Source of the DNA: Polaribacter sp. Hel1_85
GTDB taxonomy: Bacteria > Bacteroidota > Bacteroidia > Flavobacteriales > Flavobacteriaceae
NCBI RefSeq assembly: GCF_000766795.1
Contig: NZ_JPDS01000003.1
Coordinates: forward strand, 620,001-684,000
DNA: 64,000 bases
Direction: 5' to 3'
A program made the position numbers and the translations under genes. Shown piece after piece: positions 26,676 to 35,709 of this stretch (within the stretch, counting starts at the first letter, position 1; each line of letters begins with the position of its first letter). A model generated the notes under the pieces. That model did no database searches, was not told where the DNA came from, and saw only the letters and a list, made by a program, of their open reading frames with translations.

Positions 26676-27887
26676 ATGAAAGTAATTTTAAGTTTATTAT
26701 TTGCTTTAAGCCTAATTAGTTGCTTAAATAAAAAAGAAACCCAAATCTTAAAGACAAATTCAAAAACTATAAGTATTAAAGATGGAGATGGATTTCATAA
26801 AGATATTTGGGAAATATCACCTGAAACAGAACTTGACGAATTTATAACTCGAAAGTTTGTCGGAAAAAAAGAAGTGAGCTTTATTTCTGATATTGATACC
26901 CTTATTTTTAATGTATCACCAAATAATTCATACGATTTCATCATTGAATTTAATGGCAAAGAAAAAGCATTCACAAGAATAAATACAGATACATTAAAGC
27001 AACCTTCAATTCCGCCAAAAAAAATATTGGACTATTACTACAAAGACATTAATAGAATAGCTAATAAAGATACTATTCCGTTTATGTTAGGCAAAGATAA
27101 CAGAATCTATATTGCAGGAAAAATAAACAACTCTAATCCATTAAATTTCCTATTTGATACTGGAGCTGACGCAATTGTAATTACATCTTCTGTAATTGGC
27201 TCAAAAGTAAATTTAGAATTAGATGGAGAAACAGAAAACATTGGTTCTGATGGAAGTAAATTAATTCGTACAAGCTCAAATAATATATTAGAAATTGCCC
27301 ATTTGAATTGGGATAATATTGAACTCGTTTCAATAGATTATAAAAATCGTCCTTTTGATGGAATTATAGGATGGATACCTTTTGAGAATAAAATTGTGGA
27401 AATTGATTACGAAAAAAAGAATCTAATCATTCACAAATCTATAAATACAATACCTAAAGGATATTCAAAAGTAGAAACGAAAATGATAGATAATCTTCCA
27501 TATATAAAAGGCACGATTACAATAGGAGAAAAATCGTTTTCAGGTTGGTTTGAATACGATTCTGGTTATAATGCAAGTTTTTCATTAAGTCAAAAATTCG
27601 CTTCTGAAAATGAACTAAACAATTTGATGCAAATTACTGGAACTTCTTATTCTTCTGGAAGTTCTGGAACAAAATTAAAAGCCAACGATTACGTCTTACC
27701 GAAATTAACTTTGGGAGAATTTGAAATCTTTAATATACCTTTATCAATTGACGAGAAAGACCCAATAAATATCGGAAATAATGACATTTTAGGTAATAAT
27801 GTTCTAAAAAGGTTTAATACGATACTTGATTTTAAGAATTTTGAAATATATTTAAAACCAAATGATTTACTAAACTCGAAATATTGA
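26676..27887 (+). CDS. Cassette 9: lipoprotein with retropepsin-like aspartic protease fold
   Basis: 403 aa from ATG 26676, which gives a lipoprotein signal (MKVILSLLFALSLISC); an upstream TTG inside the core site is rejected. Two aspartic-protease-like halves are visible. The first has LNFLFDTGADAIVITSSV with the DTGA catalytic motif, then FDGIIGW. The second has GWFEYDSGYNASFSL (DSG) and GNNVLKRFNTILDF. Two DTG/DSG half-sites in one chain suggest a self-contained pepsin-like active site. The protein would face the periplasm or the cell surface. Confidence 0.75.
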   Translation: MKVILSLLFALSLISCLNKKETQILKTNSKTISIKDGDGFHKDIWEISPETELDEFITRKFVGKKEVSFISDIDTLIFNVSPNNSYDFIIEFNGKEKAFTRINTDTLKQPSIPPKKILDYYYKDINRIANKDTIPFMLGKDNRIYIAGKINNSNPLNFLFDTGADAIVITSSVIGSKVNLELDGETENIGSDGSKLIRTSSNNILEIAHLNWDNIELVSIDYKNRPFDGIIGWIPFENKIVEIDYEKKNLIIHKSINTIPKGYSKVETKMIDNLPYIKGTITIGEKSFSGWFEYDSGYNASFSLSQKFASENELNNLMQITGTSYSSGSSGTKLKANDYVLPKLTLGEFEIFNIPLSIDEKDPINIGNNDILGNNVLKRFNTILDFKNFEIYLKPNDLLNSKY

Positions 27888-27905
27888 GTACGAAAAAATT
27901 ACTAT

Positions 27906-28036
27906 TGCCAACACCGTGTATAATTAATGGCTAGTTCTCGCCTATTTACGAAAACCCTTGCGGATTTTCTATTCGGTTTTTATTTGCTAAATTAGGTACT
28001 TAAACACGCCACTAATCATACACAAACACGTTAGGT
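27906..28036 (+). repeat. attC-like site 9 (closes cassette 9)
   Basis: 131 nt. TGCCAAC arm, 10/10 with GTTGGCAATA. Right core GTTAGGT. Subtype c; the apical stem carries one mismatch. Confidence 0.9.
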
Positions 28037-28052
28037 GTAATTACTCACGAAA

Positions 28053-28619
28053 ATGAAAAATTTCCTTATAAATAACTTTGAAACCTCAGAATCTGATGCT
28101 GAACTATTCTCTGCTTCTTTTGAGAAAATAGATTTAATTAAGGGTGAAGAATTTGTAGCCTACGGAAAGATTTCTAATAGAATTGGATTTGTTGAGAAAG
28201 GACTTTTAAAGTGTACTTTAATAGGAAACGATAAATCAGTTATTGATGATTTTGTCTTTGAAAATCAGTTTGTGGCAAATTATTATAGTTTTTTAAGACA
28301 AGAAGAATCAAATAAGGAAATAGTCTGCCTAAAAAACTCTGTACTAAGAATAATAACTAGAAAGAAACTTGAAGAATTAGCAAGTAAACATTCATTTGTA
28401 GAAAAAATAGCAAGACAAGTATCTGAACAACTATTCATTTCTACAGCAAAAAAGCTAGAGGATATTAGACTTTTAAATGCAGAAGAAAGATATTTAAAAT
28501 TGGTTAAAATTAATAGAAGAATTACGACCGAAATTCCACAATATGAAATTGCCTCTTATCTAAATGTAAGTCCAGAAACAGTTAGTCGAATTAGAAATAA
28601 AGTTGCTTTCTATTCTTGA
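28053..28619 (+). CDS. Cassette 10: Crp/Fnr-family transcription regulator
   Basis: 188 aa. A cyclic-nucleotide-binding-like beta barrel (about 20-115, FVEKGLLKCTLIGND) is followed by a dimer helix and a short winged helix (PQYEIASYLNVSPETVSRIR, about 163-182). The phosphate-binding cassette of true Crp is not evident, so the effector is unknown. It probably regulates the gene 56 nt downstream in the same cassette. A second Crp-like regulator heads cassette 37. Confidence 0.85.
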   Translation: MKNFLINNFETSESDAELFSASFEKIDLIKGEEFVAYGKISNRIGFVEKGLLKCTLIGNDKSVIDDFVFENQFVANYYSFLRQEESNKEIVCLKNSVLRIITRKKLEELASKHSFVEKIARQVSEQLFISTAKKLEDIRLLNAEERYLKLVKINRRITTEIPQYEIASYLNVSPETVSRIRNKVAFYS

Positions 28620-28675
28620 CCTATATCAATGAATATTTAGAATAATAATCTAACATTTGTGGAAAATAATAAAAT

Positions 28676-29104
28676 ATGAATAAGCACATTAACGCAACAC
28701 CAGAAACAGGAAAAGAATTCTATTTAAATTTCCATCAAAAAGGAAAAATTGTAATGCTAAATTTATTAAAGTTTAAATCAAAAGCTGATTATACAAATTT
28801 AGAGTCTATAAAACCACAAAAAGACATTAGTGGAAAAGAAGCATATAAATTATATACAGATAATACATTACTTGAACATAATAAATTAGGAAGTAAAATT
28901 CTATTTTATGGAGCGAGTAATAATTTCCTAATTGGACCTGAATCAGAAAAATGGGATGCTGTTCTGTTAGTTGAACACCAATCAGTCCAAACATTTATGA
29001 AATTTGCCGAAAGTAAAATTTATTTAAATAATGTAGGACATAGAACGGCGGGATTAGAAGATTCTAGATTACTACCAACAACTGAAATAAAAAACTACAC
29101 CTAA
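28676..29104 (+). CDS. Cassette 10: DUF1330-like protein
   Basis: 142 aa with the dimeric alpha-beta barrel features of DUF1330: KIVMLNLLKFKSKADY near the start, ILFYGASNNFLIGPES, WDAVLLVEHQSVQTFMKF and the terminal HRTAGLEDSRLLPT. The biochemical role of the family is unknown. The stop codon is part of the attC arm (ACCTAAC). Probably controlled by the Crp-like gene upstream. Confidence 0.8.
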   Translation: MNKHINATPETGKEFYLNFHQKGKIVMLNLLKFKSKADYTNLESIKPQKDISGKEAYKLYTDNTLLEHNKLGSKILFYGASNNFLIGPESEKWDAVLLVEHQSVQTFMKFAESKIYLNNVGHRTAGLEDSRLLPTTEIKNYT

Positions 29105-29298
29105 CACCGTATAAGTTTAATGTGGGTTTTTAGTTTTAGCCTAAAGTTTTGTCTCTCTTTATTGTGTCGCTTATACTTATTTTGAGTATTTTTAGATCGA
29201 CAAGTTAAAAACATAAAATAAGTATAAGCTTAGTGCATCGGGGGGACAATCTCTCGATTGTCTACCTCCCACACTAACCTTATACAAACACGTTGTAA
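29099..29298 (+). repeat. attC-like site 10 (long form)
   Basis: 200 nt. ACCTAAC arm, 10/10 with GTTAGGTGTA. The stem continues with GTATAAG / CTTATAC, TTAATGTGGG / CCCACACTAA. The extended top contains ACTTATTTTG-type stems. Right core GTTGTAA. One of three long sites (also 22 and 39). Confidence 0.85.
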
Positions 29299-29309
29299 AA
29301 CATTAAAAA

Positions 29310-29891
29310 TTGAAAATCAAATTAACCTTATTATTTCTTCTTTTCATTTTGTCTGTTAATTCTCAACAGACGGAAAAATATTTGTTTTATTCAAAAAAAT
29401 TAAAACCAGTAAAATCGGAGAAAATAACTGAAAAATATAAAAATGGAAAAATTAAAAGCACTTATACATTAACTACTTTTAATTTTAAAGAAAATGAATA
29501 TGAATTTTATTCAGGAAAATTCATAGAATATAAAAAAAACGGAAAAAAATCTTATGAAAGAACTATGGACTTATTTGGATCACTTTTGAATTCAGTTACA
29601 TATTTATGTTGTGGGATGATAATTAAAAGTGAAACAATAGATTTAGATACTACTGCAAAATCTCTTGAGGAATTTTTGTTTGGAAGAAAATCTACACCAA
29701 TAATTACTCTTGAAAAAGAATTTTACAAAAATGACAATAATGAATTAATACTTTGGAAAAAAGGAATTCTTGTTAATGGAAAGAAAAGTGGAATATGGGA
29801 AATATATGAAGACGGGAAAATTAAAAAGAAGAAAAAATATAAGAATCGAGATAAATATAAAAAAATAGAAAAATCATTAATGTTGAAATAA
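29310..29891 (+). CDS. Cassette 11: secreted protein with MORN/YwqK-like repeats
   Basis: 193 aa, TTG start. Signal peptide KIKLTLLFLLFILSVNSQ. The rest has short repeats of the type YKNGKIKSTY, FIEYKKNGKKSYERT and ILVNGKKSGIWEIYEDGK, as in YwqK/MORN-like proteins. These form beta hairpins that bind partners at the surface. The partner is unknown. Confidence 0.68.
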   Translation: MKIKLTLLFLLFILSVNSQQTEKYLFYSKKLKPVKSEKITEKYKNGKIKSTYTLTTFNFKENEYEFYSGKFIEYKKNGKKSYERTMDLFGSLLNSVTYLCCGMIIKSETIDLDTTAKSLEEFLFGRKSTPIITLEKEFYKNDNNELILWKKGILVNGKKSGIWEIYEDGKIKKKKKYKNRDKYKKIEKSLMLK

Positions 29892-29915
29892 TCAAAAGGA
29901 ATAAATAAAAACGTT

Positions 29916-30048
29916 TTACAACACCGTATAAACTTTATTGCTGGTTTTAGCTCACTTGGGAAATTCCTCCGGAATTTCGCCGTTCGTGTTTTATTTACTA
30001 AATTCACTGCTTAAACAACGCAACAAAGCTTATACAACAACGTTGTAC
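29916..30048 (+). repeat. attC-like site 11 (closes cassette 11)
   Basis: 133 nt. TTACAAC arm, 10/10 with GTTGTAAAAC. Right core GTTGTAC. Subtype a; the apical loop is CTCCGG instead of CTTCGG. Confidence 0.92.
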
Positions 30049-30071
30049 ACAATTCAAAACCAACACATTAA

Positions 30072-30845
30072 ATGTCAGTAATATCATCAAATACTTTATT
30101 TCACTTTACTAATTCCGCGGAAACAATTATAAATATTTTAAAAAATGGTTTCGCTCCAAGATTTTGCTTGGAAGAATTGGGATACGACATGTTTTTTGAC
30201 ACAAAAAATAAAAATGAATCAGCTGTTCCAATGACCTGTTTTTGTGACTTACCATTATCCAAAATTGATAAACATCTTGAATTTTATGGCTCATATGGAA
30301 TTGGATTATCTAAAAAATGGGGGCAAAATCACGGGTTGACTCCACTCACATACATTCATGAAAATTCAACTCAAATTAATTATCTAAAACAATTAGGAAA
30401 GTTAATTGGAAATGCACTTATGGATAAGAATTTGGAAAATTTACCAATGGAAAAAAATCCATACATAGCTTTATTTGAATTAGCAGGTTTTTACAAGCCA
30501 TATAGTGGCAAAATGTGGAGAATAAACAAATATGTAGAAAAGAGATTTTATGATGAAAGAGAATGGAGATATGTTCCATATTTAAAAAACGAAGGTGATT
30601 ACAGACTATTAAAAGATGAATTTCTAAATAATATAAAACGTGCGTCAGCTAACGATATTATAGCCAAAGAATTTTCTTTAAATTTCAACTGTGAGGATAT
30701 TAAATATATTATTGTAAATAAAGAAAGTGAGATGATAGCTTTATTTGATGCTCTAGAATTAATGTCAGATAATTTCACGGAAAATGAAAGAAAAATATTG
30801 AAAACAAAAATAATTTCGACTGAACAAATTTTACAAGATTTCTAA
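30072..30845 (+). CDS. Cassette 12: AbiGi-like abortive-infection protein
   Basis: 257 aa. The sequence follows the AbiGi pattern (putative antitoxin of the AbiG phage-resistance system): SNTLFHFTNSAETIINILKN near the start, PMTCFCDLPLSKIDKHLEFY, GSYGIGLSKKWG and FYDEREWRYVPYL. No AbiGii-like partner is present in this cassette, so it stands alone here. A phage-defence role is inferred from family similarity recognised by eye. Confidence 0.65.
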   Translation: MSVISSNTLFHFTNSAETIINILKNGFAPRFCLEELGYDMFFDTKNKNESAVPMTCFCDLPLSKIDKHLEFYGSYGIGLSKKWGQNHGLTPLTYIHENSTQINYLKQLGKLIGNALMDKNLENLPMEKNPYIALFELAGFYKPYSGKMWRINKYVEKRFYDEREWRYVPYLKNEGDYRLLKDEFLNNIKRASANDIIAKEFSLNFNCEDIKYIIVNKESEMIALFDALELMSDNFTENERKILKTKIISTEQILQDF

Positions 30846-30856
30846 AAAAAAACTGT

Positions 30857-30989
30857 GTACAACACCGTATAAACTTTATTGCTGGTTTTGGCTCACTTGG
30901 GAAATTCCTTCGGAATTTCGCCGTTCGTGTTTTATTTAGTAAATTCACTGCGTAACCAACGCAACAAAGCTTATACAACAACGTTAGCC
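30857..30989 (+). repeat. attC-like site 12 (closes cassette 12)
   Basis: 133 nt. GTACAAC arm, 10/10 with GTTGTACACA. Right core GTTAGCC. Subtype a. Confidence 0.92.
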
Positions 30990-31417
30990 AAAATAGCGCG
31001 AAAAAATCCTGACTCTTAAAAAAAAGTCCGTTAAAACAATGATTTTTTCACACGAAATAAAGCGAAAAAAACTCACTAAAATATTGAAAAAACGAGAAAA
31101 CTGGAAAAGTTAAACACTCTCTCGCTCGTGGAAAATTGAAAAACATGGGAATTCAAATCTTTGCGGAATTCTTACTCAAAATCTGAATTTAGAAAGTTTA
31201 CGGAATTGAGCAAATTGCGGAATTAAAATCTGTGTGGAATTTTCACTCAAACTTTGAATATTGGAAAATGAAAAAAACAAATAACTTTGGCTAACAACTT
31301 GTATAAAAAATTGCTAAATTAGTGCTTTATCAAAGTTAGTTGCATTTTTGCAAACTTCTGAATTTCCTTCGGAAATTCCTCGTTCTCAAAAATCGCAACT
31401 TTCCATACAAAAATACG
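30984..31417 (+). other. Cassette 13: ORF-less cassette
   Basis: 434 nt. Same family as cassette 2: AAAACAATGATTTTTT, then ACACTCTCTCGCTCGTGGAA, then repeated units of GCGGAATT / CTCAAAATCTGAATTTAG. No ORF. Confidence 0.6.
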
Positions 31418-31423
31418 TTGCCA
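31289..31423 (+). repeat. attC-like site 13 (closes cassette 13)
   Basis: 135 nt. GGCTAAC arm, 10/10 with GTTAGCCAAA. Uses ACTTGTATAA instead of ACCGTGTA. Right core GTTGCCA. Subtype d. Confidence 0.88.
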
Positions 31424-31527
31424 GTAATTACTCACTCGAACTCTGAACAAAATTTTGAAATATACCTACAATTAGGTATTGTAAATAATTATATAAAAAC
31501 CTTATCTTGAATTTTAAAATTAAAACT

Positions 31528-32943
31528 ATGAAAAAGTTAATATTACTTACGTTATTGCTAATTTCAAATTATTTTTATTCTCAAGAAGATTGTGATGAAT
31601 GTGCAAAAAAATATAAACCTTCAGTAAATGCTCACGTTGATCCTTGTAATCATAATATGAAAGGTGGTTCGAAGTATTTAGATTGTCTTTGTAATTGCAA
31701 AAAAAAAGAATTTAAACAAAAAATCGCTAAAAAAGAAAATAAACAAAATGTATTAACATCTAAAGAACAACTTTTTAACTATAATGCTAACATAAAAAAC
31801 AGGAAAAGATTAAAACAACTTCAATTAGAAGGAAAAACCTTTACTAAAGAGTATAAAGATTTATCAAATTTAGTTGAAACATACGAAAATCTAAACAATG
31901 TATCTACTAAAGAAAATTATTTGAATAATCGTTATTCAATCAGCAATCCGAAAACATCTAAAAATATAAATAAGATTAAAGCTAATTCTGAAAAAATTGA
32001 TGTAGCTACAAATGTAGTAAGTAATGGGATATACAATTATTTAAATCAAAGAGATGAAAGAAGAAAAGAAGAAAATAGAAAATGGAAAATAGAACAGGCA
32101 AAAAAAAGGGAAACAAAAAGAATAGAAGCAGAAAATAAAAAACAAAACTATGTAAACTATATTAATACAGAAAAAATTAAATCAAACAGTGTATTGGCAA
32201 ATATGTCTGAAAGTTCAAAGTTGTCAGAAGAAAATCTTTACAAGGAAATATTAGAAAAACCAAATAACTTGCTTTTTGAAAATTATTTCAATAAATTCTC
32301 ATTAAGAAGAAAGGAAATAGAGGAATTATATAAAATTTTTAAAAGTGAAAATAATATTGAATTAAGAATTGATGGTCAATATGTAAGAAAATTATTATCT
32401 AATAAAATAACAGTTATTAAAAATTTTTACTATGATAAGGAGAATAATATAATAAGTATTTACAGATATTACGATTATTATAAATATCGTAAATTTTTAA
32501 GTAAAGTAAGTTCTGTTAGAGTTAGTTCTCCGATATTTGAAAGATTAGATTCTAAAAATTTAAAAAATGTTAAACGTTTAGAAATTAATCGGGAATTCAA
32601 AAATATTGAGAAACTAAATGAATTTAAAAATCTACGAAGTATTTCTATTAAATATTCAGGTAATATAAACCTACTTGCCCAAATTAAAAATTTAGAAGTA
32701 ATCGAAATTAAAGCAGGAATCAAACAATGTACTATTGAAGACGCAGAATATTCCCTTACAGAACTTGAAAAATTAATTCATTTAAGCATTCAAGCTAAAA
32801 AGAAGTTAGCTATATCAAGGAGCGATCGTAAAAGAAGTTTAAAGAAATTTAAGTCTGGAAACAAAACTTTTATGAAAAAATTTAATGCTTTGAGAAAAAA
32901 AATAATAAAAAATAAGAAAAAAGCAAGTGTTTATATTTATTAG
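31528..32943 (+). CDS. Cassette 14: secreted leucine-rich-repeat-like protein
   Basis: 471 aa from ATG 31528. Signal peptide MKKLILLTLLLISNYFYSQ, then a cysteine-rich segment (DCDECAKKY...DCLCNCKKK), a long basic coiled coil (about 60-220), and a C-terminal part with LRR-like spacing (KNLKNVKRLEINREFKNIEK, LNEFKNLRSISIKYSGNI, AQIKNLEVIEIKAG). The last 40 residues are strongly basic. Secreted or periplasmic, probably binding another macromolecule. No enzyme motif. Confidence 0.65.
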   Translation: MKKLILLTLLLISNYFYSQEDCDECAKKYKPSVNAHVDPCNHNMKGGSKYLDCLCNCKKKEFKQKIAKKENKQNVLTSKEQLFNYNANIKNRKRLKQLQLEGKTFTKEYKDLSNLVETYENLNNVSTKENYLNNRYSISNPKTSKNINKIKANSEKIDVATNVVSNGIYNYLNQRDERRKEENRKWKIEQAKKRETKRIEAENKKQNYVNYINTEKIKSNSVLANMSESSKLSEENLYKEILEKPNNLLFENYFNKFSLRRKEIEELYKIFKSENNIELRIDGQYVRKLLSNKITVIKNFYYDKENNIISIYRYYDYYKYRKFLSKVSSVRVSSPIFERLDSKNLKNVKRLEINREFKNIEKLNEFKNLRSISIKYSGNINLLAQIKNLEVIEIKAGIKQCTIEDAEYSLTELEKLIHLSIQAKKKLAISRSDRKRSLKKFKSGNKTFMKKFNALRKKIIKNKKKASVYIY

Positions 32944-32975
32944 AAGAGCAATATTTATTTATAAATTAAAACTAC

Positions 32976-33107
32976 TGGCAACACCGTATAAAATTAATTG
33001 CTAGTTCTAGCCAATTTACGAAAGTCCTCGCGGACTTTCTATCTGTGATTTATTTGCTAACTTTAGTGCTTAAAACACGCAACTAATCTTATACAACAAC
33101 GTTGTGC
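32976..33107 (+). repeat. attC-like site 14 (closes cassette 14)
   Basis: 132 nt. TGGCAAC arm, 10/10 with GTTGCCAGTA. Right core GTTGTGC. Subtype c with GTATAA / TTATAC. Confidence 0.92.
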
Positions 33108-33134
33108 AACATAACTCAAAATCACGGAAACTGA

Positions 33135-33701
33135 ATGAAATTTGAATTTGAAAAAGAAATTTTGGAAGAATATGACAAGTTTACTCTTTCGGAAAATCTA
33201 ATTGAAAAAGAATCATTGAGGAAAAGTATTCGTGGGAAAATAATCGCTCAAACCGAACTGAATTCTTTAGATTATCAAATACTTGGACTAATTGATACTG
33301 AAAGTGAGGATTGGAAAGATAATTCGGAAAAAATAATTGAGAATTTTGAAAAAGCGGTTGAAAAAGACAAGTCGAATTTTATGGCTCAATTATATTTAGC
33401 ACATATCTATCACGATATTGGAAATTTAGAACTTGCTCTTAAAAATTATTTAAAGGTTGACACTAAAGCTCTGAAAGAATTTCAACTTTGGAGATACGTT
33501 AAACTGATTGAGCAAATTGGATTTTGTACTTATAAACTTGGAAATGAAACAGCAGGAATAGTACTCTTTGAAAAAGTATTGAATTGGTACAAACAAGCAC
33601 CTGAAAATGAATTAGCAAGACCATCAGAATTAGTTGAATGTCTGCCTAAAAATCATAGAATCGTAACTGAAATTAAGAAAATTGAAGATTATTTGGAATA
33701 A
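33135..33701 (+). CDS. Cassette 15: TPR-like helical protein
   Basis: 188 aa, all helical, no signal. Two to three TPR-like helix pairs are visible (NFMAQLYLAHIYHDIGNLEL, then ALKNYLKVDTKAL; later GFCTYKLGNETAGIVLFEKV). Probably a protein-protein interaction module. It could be an immunity or accessory protein; nothing in the cassette shows a partner. Confidence 0.6.
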   Translation: MKFEFEKEILEEYDKFTLSENLIEKESLRKSIRGKIIAQTELNSLDYQILGLIDTESEDWKDNSEKIIENFEKAVEKDKSNFMAQLYLAHIYHDIGNLELALKNYLKVDTKALKEFQLWRYVKLIEQIGFCTYKLGNETAGIVLFEKVLNWYKQAPENELARPSELVECLPKNHRIVTEIKKIEDYLE

Positions 33702-33711
33702 AAATTACGTT

Positions 33712-33846
33712 GCACAACACCGTGTATAATTAATTGCTTTATTTCTACCTACTTGCGAATATTCCTGCGGAATATTCACGGGTTCGTAAAAGTTTGCTAA
33801 CTTAGTTGCTTAACCACGCAACTAACCATACACAAACACGTTGTGA
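33712..33846 (+). repeat. attC-like site 15 (closes cassette 15)
   Basis: 135 nt. GCACAAC arm, 10/10 with GTTGTGCAAC. Right core GTTGTGA. Subtype c with apical GAATATTCC-TGC-GGAATATTC. Confidence 0.92.
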
Positions 33847-33865
33847 GCAATTAAAAAGAACATTT

Positions 33866-34369
33866 GTGAAAAACATTTTTAATCTGATTTTATTACTATT
33901 TTTCTTGGTTTCTTGTGGACAGAAAGCAAATGAAACGAACGATAACAAACCTGAAAATTCTACTTTAACGAACCAAACAGAATTATTTGAATTTAAGATT
34001 CCTGACACAATTTCTCTTGGAAAACATATTGGAAGAATAACTAAATATAAGCGGAATAAAAAACCGAATTATGACTATCTATTGTCCGTAATTGTAAGTA
34101 ATCATTACGAGGACTCAAAAATAAAAACTGATACTTTTAGCAACGGAACTTTGAATCCGTTTTTTGGAATAAAAGGGTTTAAAACTGGAACTCAAGAAAT
34201 TGAATTAATAATTGAAGAACAAATTCTTGAACCGTATAAAAAAGACAAAGACTCTTTTTTAGAAATAACAAAACTATATCACCAATATGACGCTCGAATT
34301 ACAGTTGTTGATGGAGATTTTATATCTGAAACTGAAAAAGAACTATTAACTGAATTAAAAAATGAGTAA
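33866..34369 (+). CDS. Cassette 16: lipoprotein of unknown function
   Basis: 167 aa from GTG 33866, which gives a lipoprotein signal (KNIFNLILLLFFLVSCGQK); an open frame extending upstream into the attC site is not used. The mature part is soluble and charged, with a beta-rich middle (LSVIVSNHYEDSKIK, NPFFGIKGFKTG). Family not recognised. Cassettes 16 and 17 share the small-lipoprotein theme but not sequence. Confidence 0.65.
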   Translation: MKNIFNLILLLFFLVSCGQKANETNDNKPENSTLTNQTELFEFKIPDTISLGKHIGRITKYKRNKKPNYDYLLSVIVSNHYEDSKIKTDTFSNGTLNPFFGIKGFKTGTQEIELIIEEQILEPYKKDKDSFLEITKLYHQYDARITVVDGDFISETEKELLTELKNE

Positions 34370-34378
34370 AAAAACTGC

Positions 34379-34513
34379 TCACAACACCGTGTATAATTAA
34401 TTGCTAGGTTCTTCCCTACTTGCGAATATTCCTGCGGAATATTCACGGGTTCGTAAAAGTTTGCTAACTTAGTTGCTTAACCACGCAACTAACCATACAC
34501 AAAACCGTTGGCA
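34379..34513 (+). repeat. attC-like site 16 (closes cassette 16)
   Basis: 135 nt. TCACAAC arm, 10/10 with GTTGTGAGCA. Right core GTTGGCA. Nearly identical to site 15 inside the arms. Confidence 0.92.
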
Positions 34514-34518
34514 AACAT

Positions 34519-35055
34519 ATGAAAAAACACCTGCAAATATCAATCATAATTCTGACTTTAATAGTTTCTTGTAAACAAAAAGAAACTAAAAAAATGGAAT
34601 CAATTGAGTATAAACCAACGACTGAATTAAATACTAAAACTGAACAAAGTACTCTAAAAAATGAAAAAATAAAAAAAGAGAAAATTGATTATAATTTAGA
34701 ATCTAACTCTATAAAATTCGACAATAATTTAGTTGAGAAACTATATAAAAATCTGAAATCAAATTTTGAGATTGACTTTGAATTGAGTCATTTGAATAAT
34801 GCTCTAAATGGAATCAAAATGTCTGAATTGAAAAATGGAAAAATATTTGAAAAAGAAATGTTATTTGAAAATTTTAATTGCGAATGTTATGACAAAATAA
34901 CTATTTCTTATTCTGAAAATAGATTCTTACTGGATATCTACGAAGAATTTTTTGAAAAAGAATTAGATTGGTGTCCTGAAAGTAGTTACAGATATTCATT
35001 TAAAATAGTGAATAAAACTATCTCTGATTTGAAATTGGATTTTATGGCTGGATAA
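34519..35055 (+). CDS. Cassette 17: lipoprotein of unknown function
   Basis: 178 aa. Lipoprotein signal MKKHLQISIIILTLIVSCKQK, a charged linker (22-65), and a C-terminal domain with four cysteines in the region NFNCECYDKITISYSENRF and DWCPESSYRYSF, which may form disulfides in the periplasm. The ATG lies 12 nt after the core site. No family recognised. Confidence 0.65.
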   Translation: MKKHLQISIIILTLIVSCKQKETKKMESIEYKPTTELNTKTEQSTLKNEKIKKEKIDYNLESNSIKFDNNLVEKLYKNLKSNFEIDFELSHLNNALNGIKMSELKNGKIFEKEMLFENFNCECYDKITISYSENRFLLDIYEEFFEKELDWCPESSYRYSFKIVNKTISDLKLDFMAG

Positions 35056-35066
35056 TGAAATACGTT

Positions 35067-35199
35067 TGCCAACACCGTATAAACTTTATTGCTGGTTTTA
35101 GCTCACTTGGGAAATTCCTTCGGAATTTCGCCGTTCGTGTTTTATTTAGTAAATTCACTGCTAAATCAACGCAACAAAGCTTATACAACAACGTTGCAA
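35067..35199 (+). repeat. attC-like site 17 (closes cassette 17)
   Basis: 133 nt. TGCCAAC arm, 10/10 with GTTGGCAAAC. Right core GTTGCAA. Subtype a. Confidence 0.92.
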
Positions 35200-35698
35200 A
35201 AAACTGGGCGAAAAATTAATCCGCAAACAAAAGTTCTTTAAAACAGCTTATTCTTTTAAAGTTTGAAAAACTAAAAATTGCGAAAAAAACGGGAAAATAT
35301 ATTTGCGGAACACTCTCTCGCTAATCAAAATTCTGAATGAATTTTGTTCGTTTTTGGAATTTTGGAATGTTGAAAAAAAGGAAAATTAAACTGAATTTAT
35401 TGTGTTTGAAAAGAAAAAAATGGAATTTATTCAAGCTGGAAAATTAATTTTGTGAAATTTGAACAATTTCGGAATTGAATTTCATTGTGGAATTATAAAT
35501 TGAACTCGGATTTTTTAAAAACTGAAAATTGGAAAAACAAAGTTTTGGAAAAATAAAAAACACACATTTTGCAACACTGTGTATAAAAAATTGCTATTTT
35601 TAGCTAAAACAAAGTTTGTTGCTTTTTTAATCTTGTCTTAATTTTCCTTCGGAAAATCAGCCAATCTTAAAATCGCAACTTTTCATAACACAAAACCG
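35194..35698 (+). other. Cassette 18: ORF-less cassette
   Basis: 505 nt. Related to cassettes 2, 13, 25, 28 and 32 through TTTAAAACAG...TTCTTTTAAA, GCGGAACACTCTCTCGCT and repeated GGAATT units. No ORF. Confidence 0.6.
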
Positions 35699-35704
35699 TT
35701 GCCA
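35569..35704 (+). repeat. attC-like site 18 (closes cassette 18)
   Basis: 136 nt. TTGCAAC arm, 9/10 with GTTGCAAAAA. ACTGTGTATAA replaces ACCGTGTATAA. Right core GTTGCCA. Subtype d. Confidence 0.88.
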
Positions 35705-35709
35705 GTAAT

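Noticed and set aside
33806..33865. Upstream extension of the cassette 16 gene into the attC site
   Set aside because: It would translate the recombination site before the lipoprotein signal. GTG 33866 places the signal at the N-terminus.
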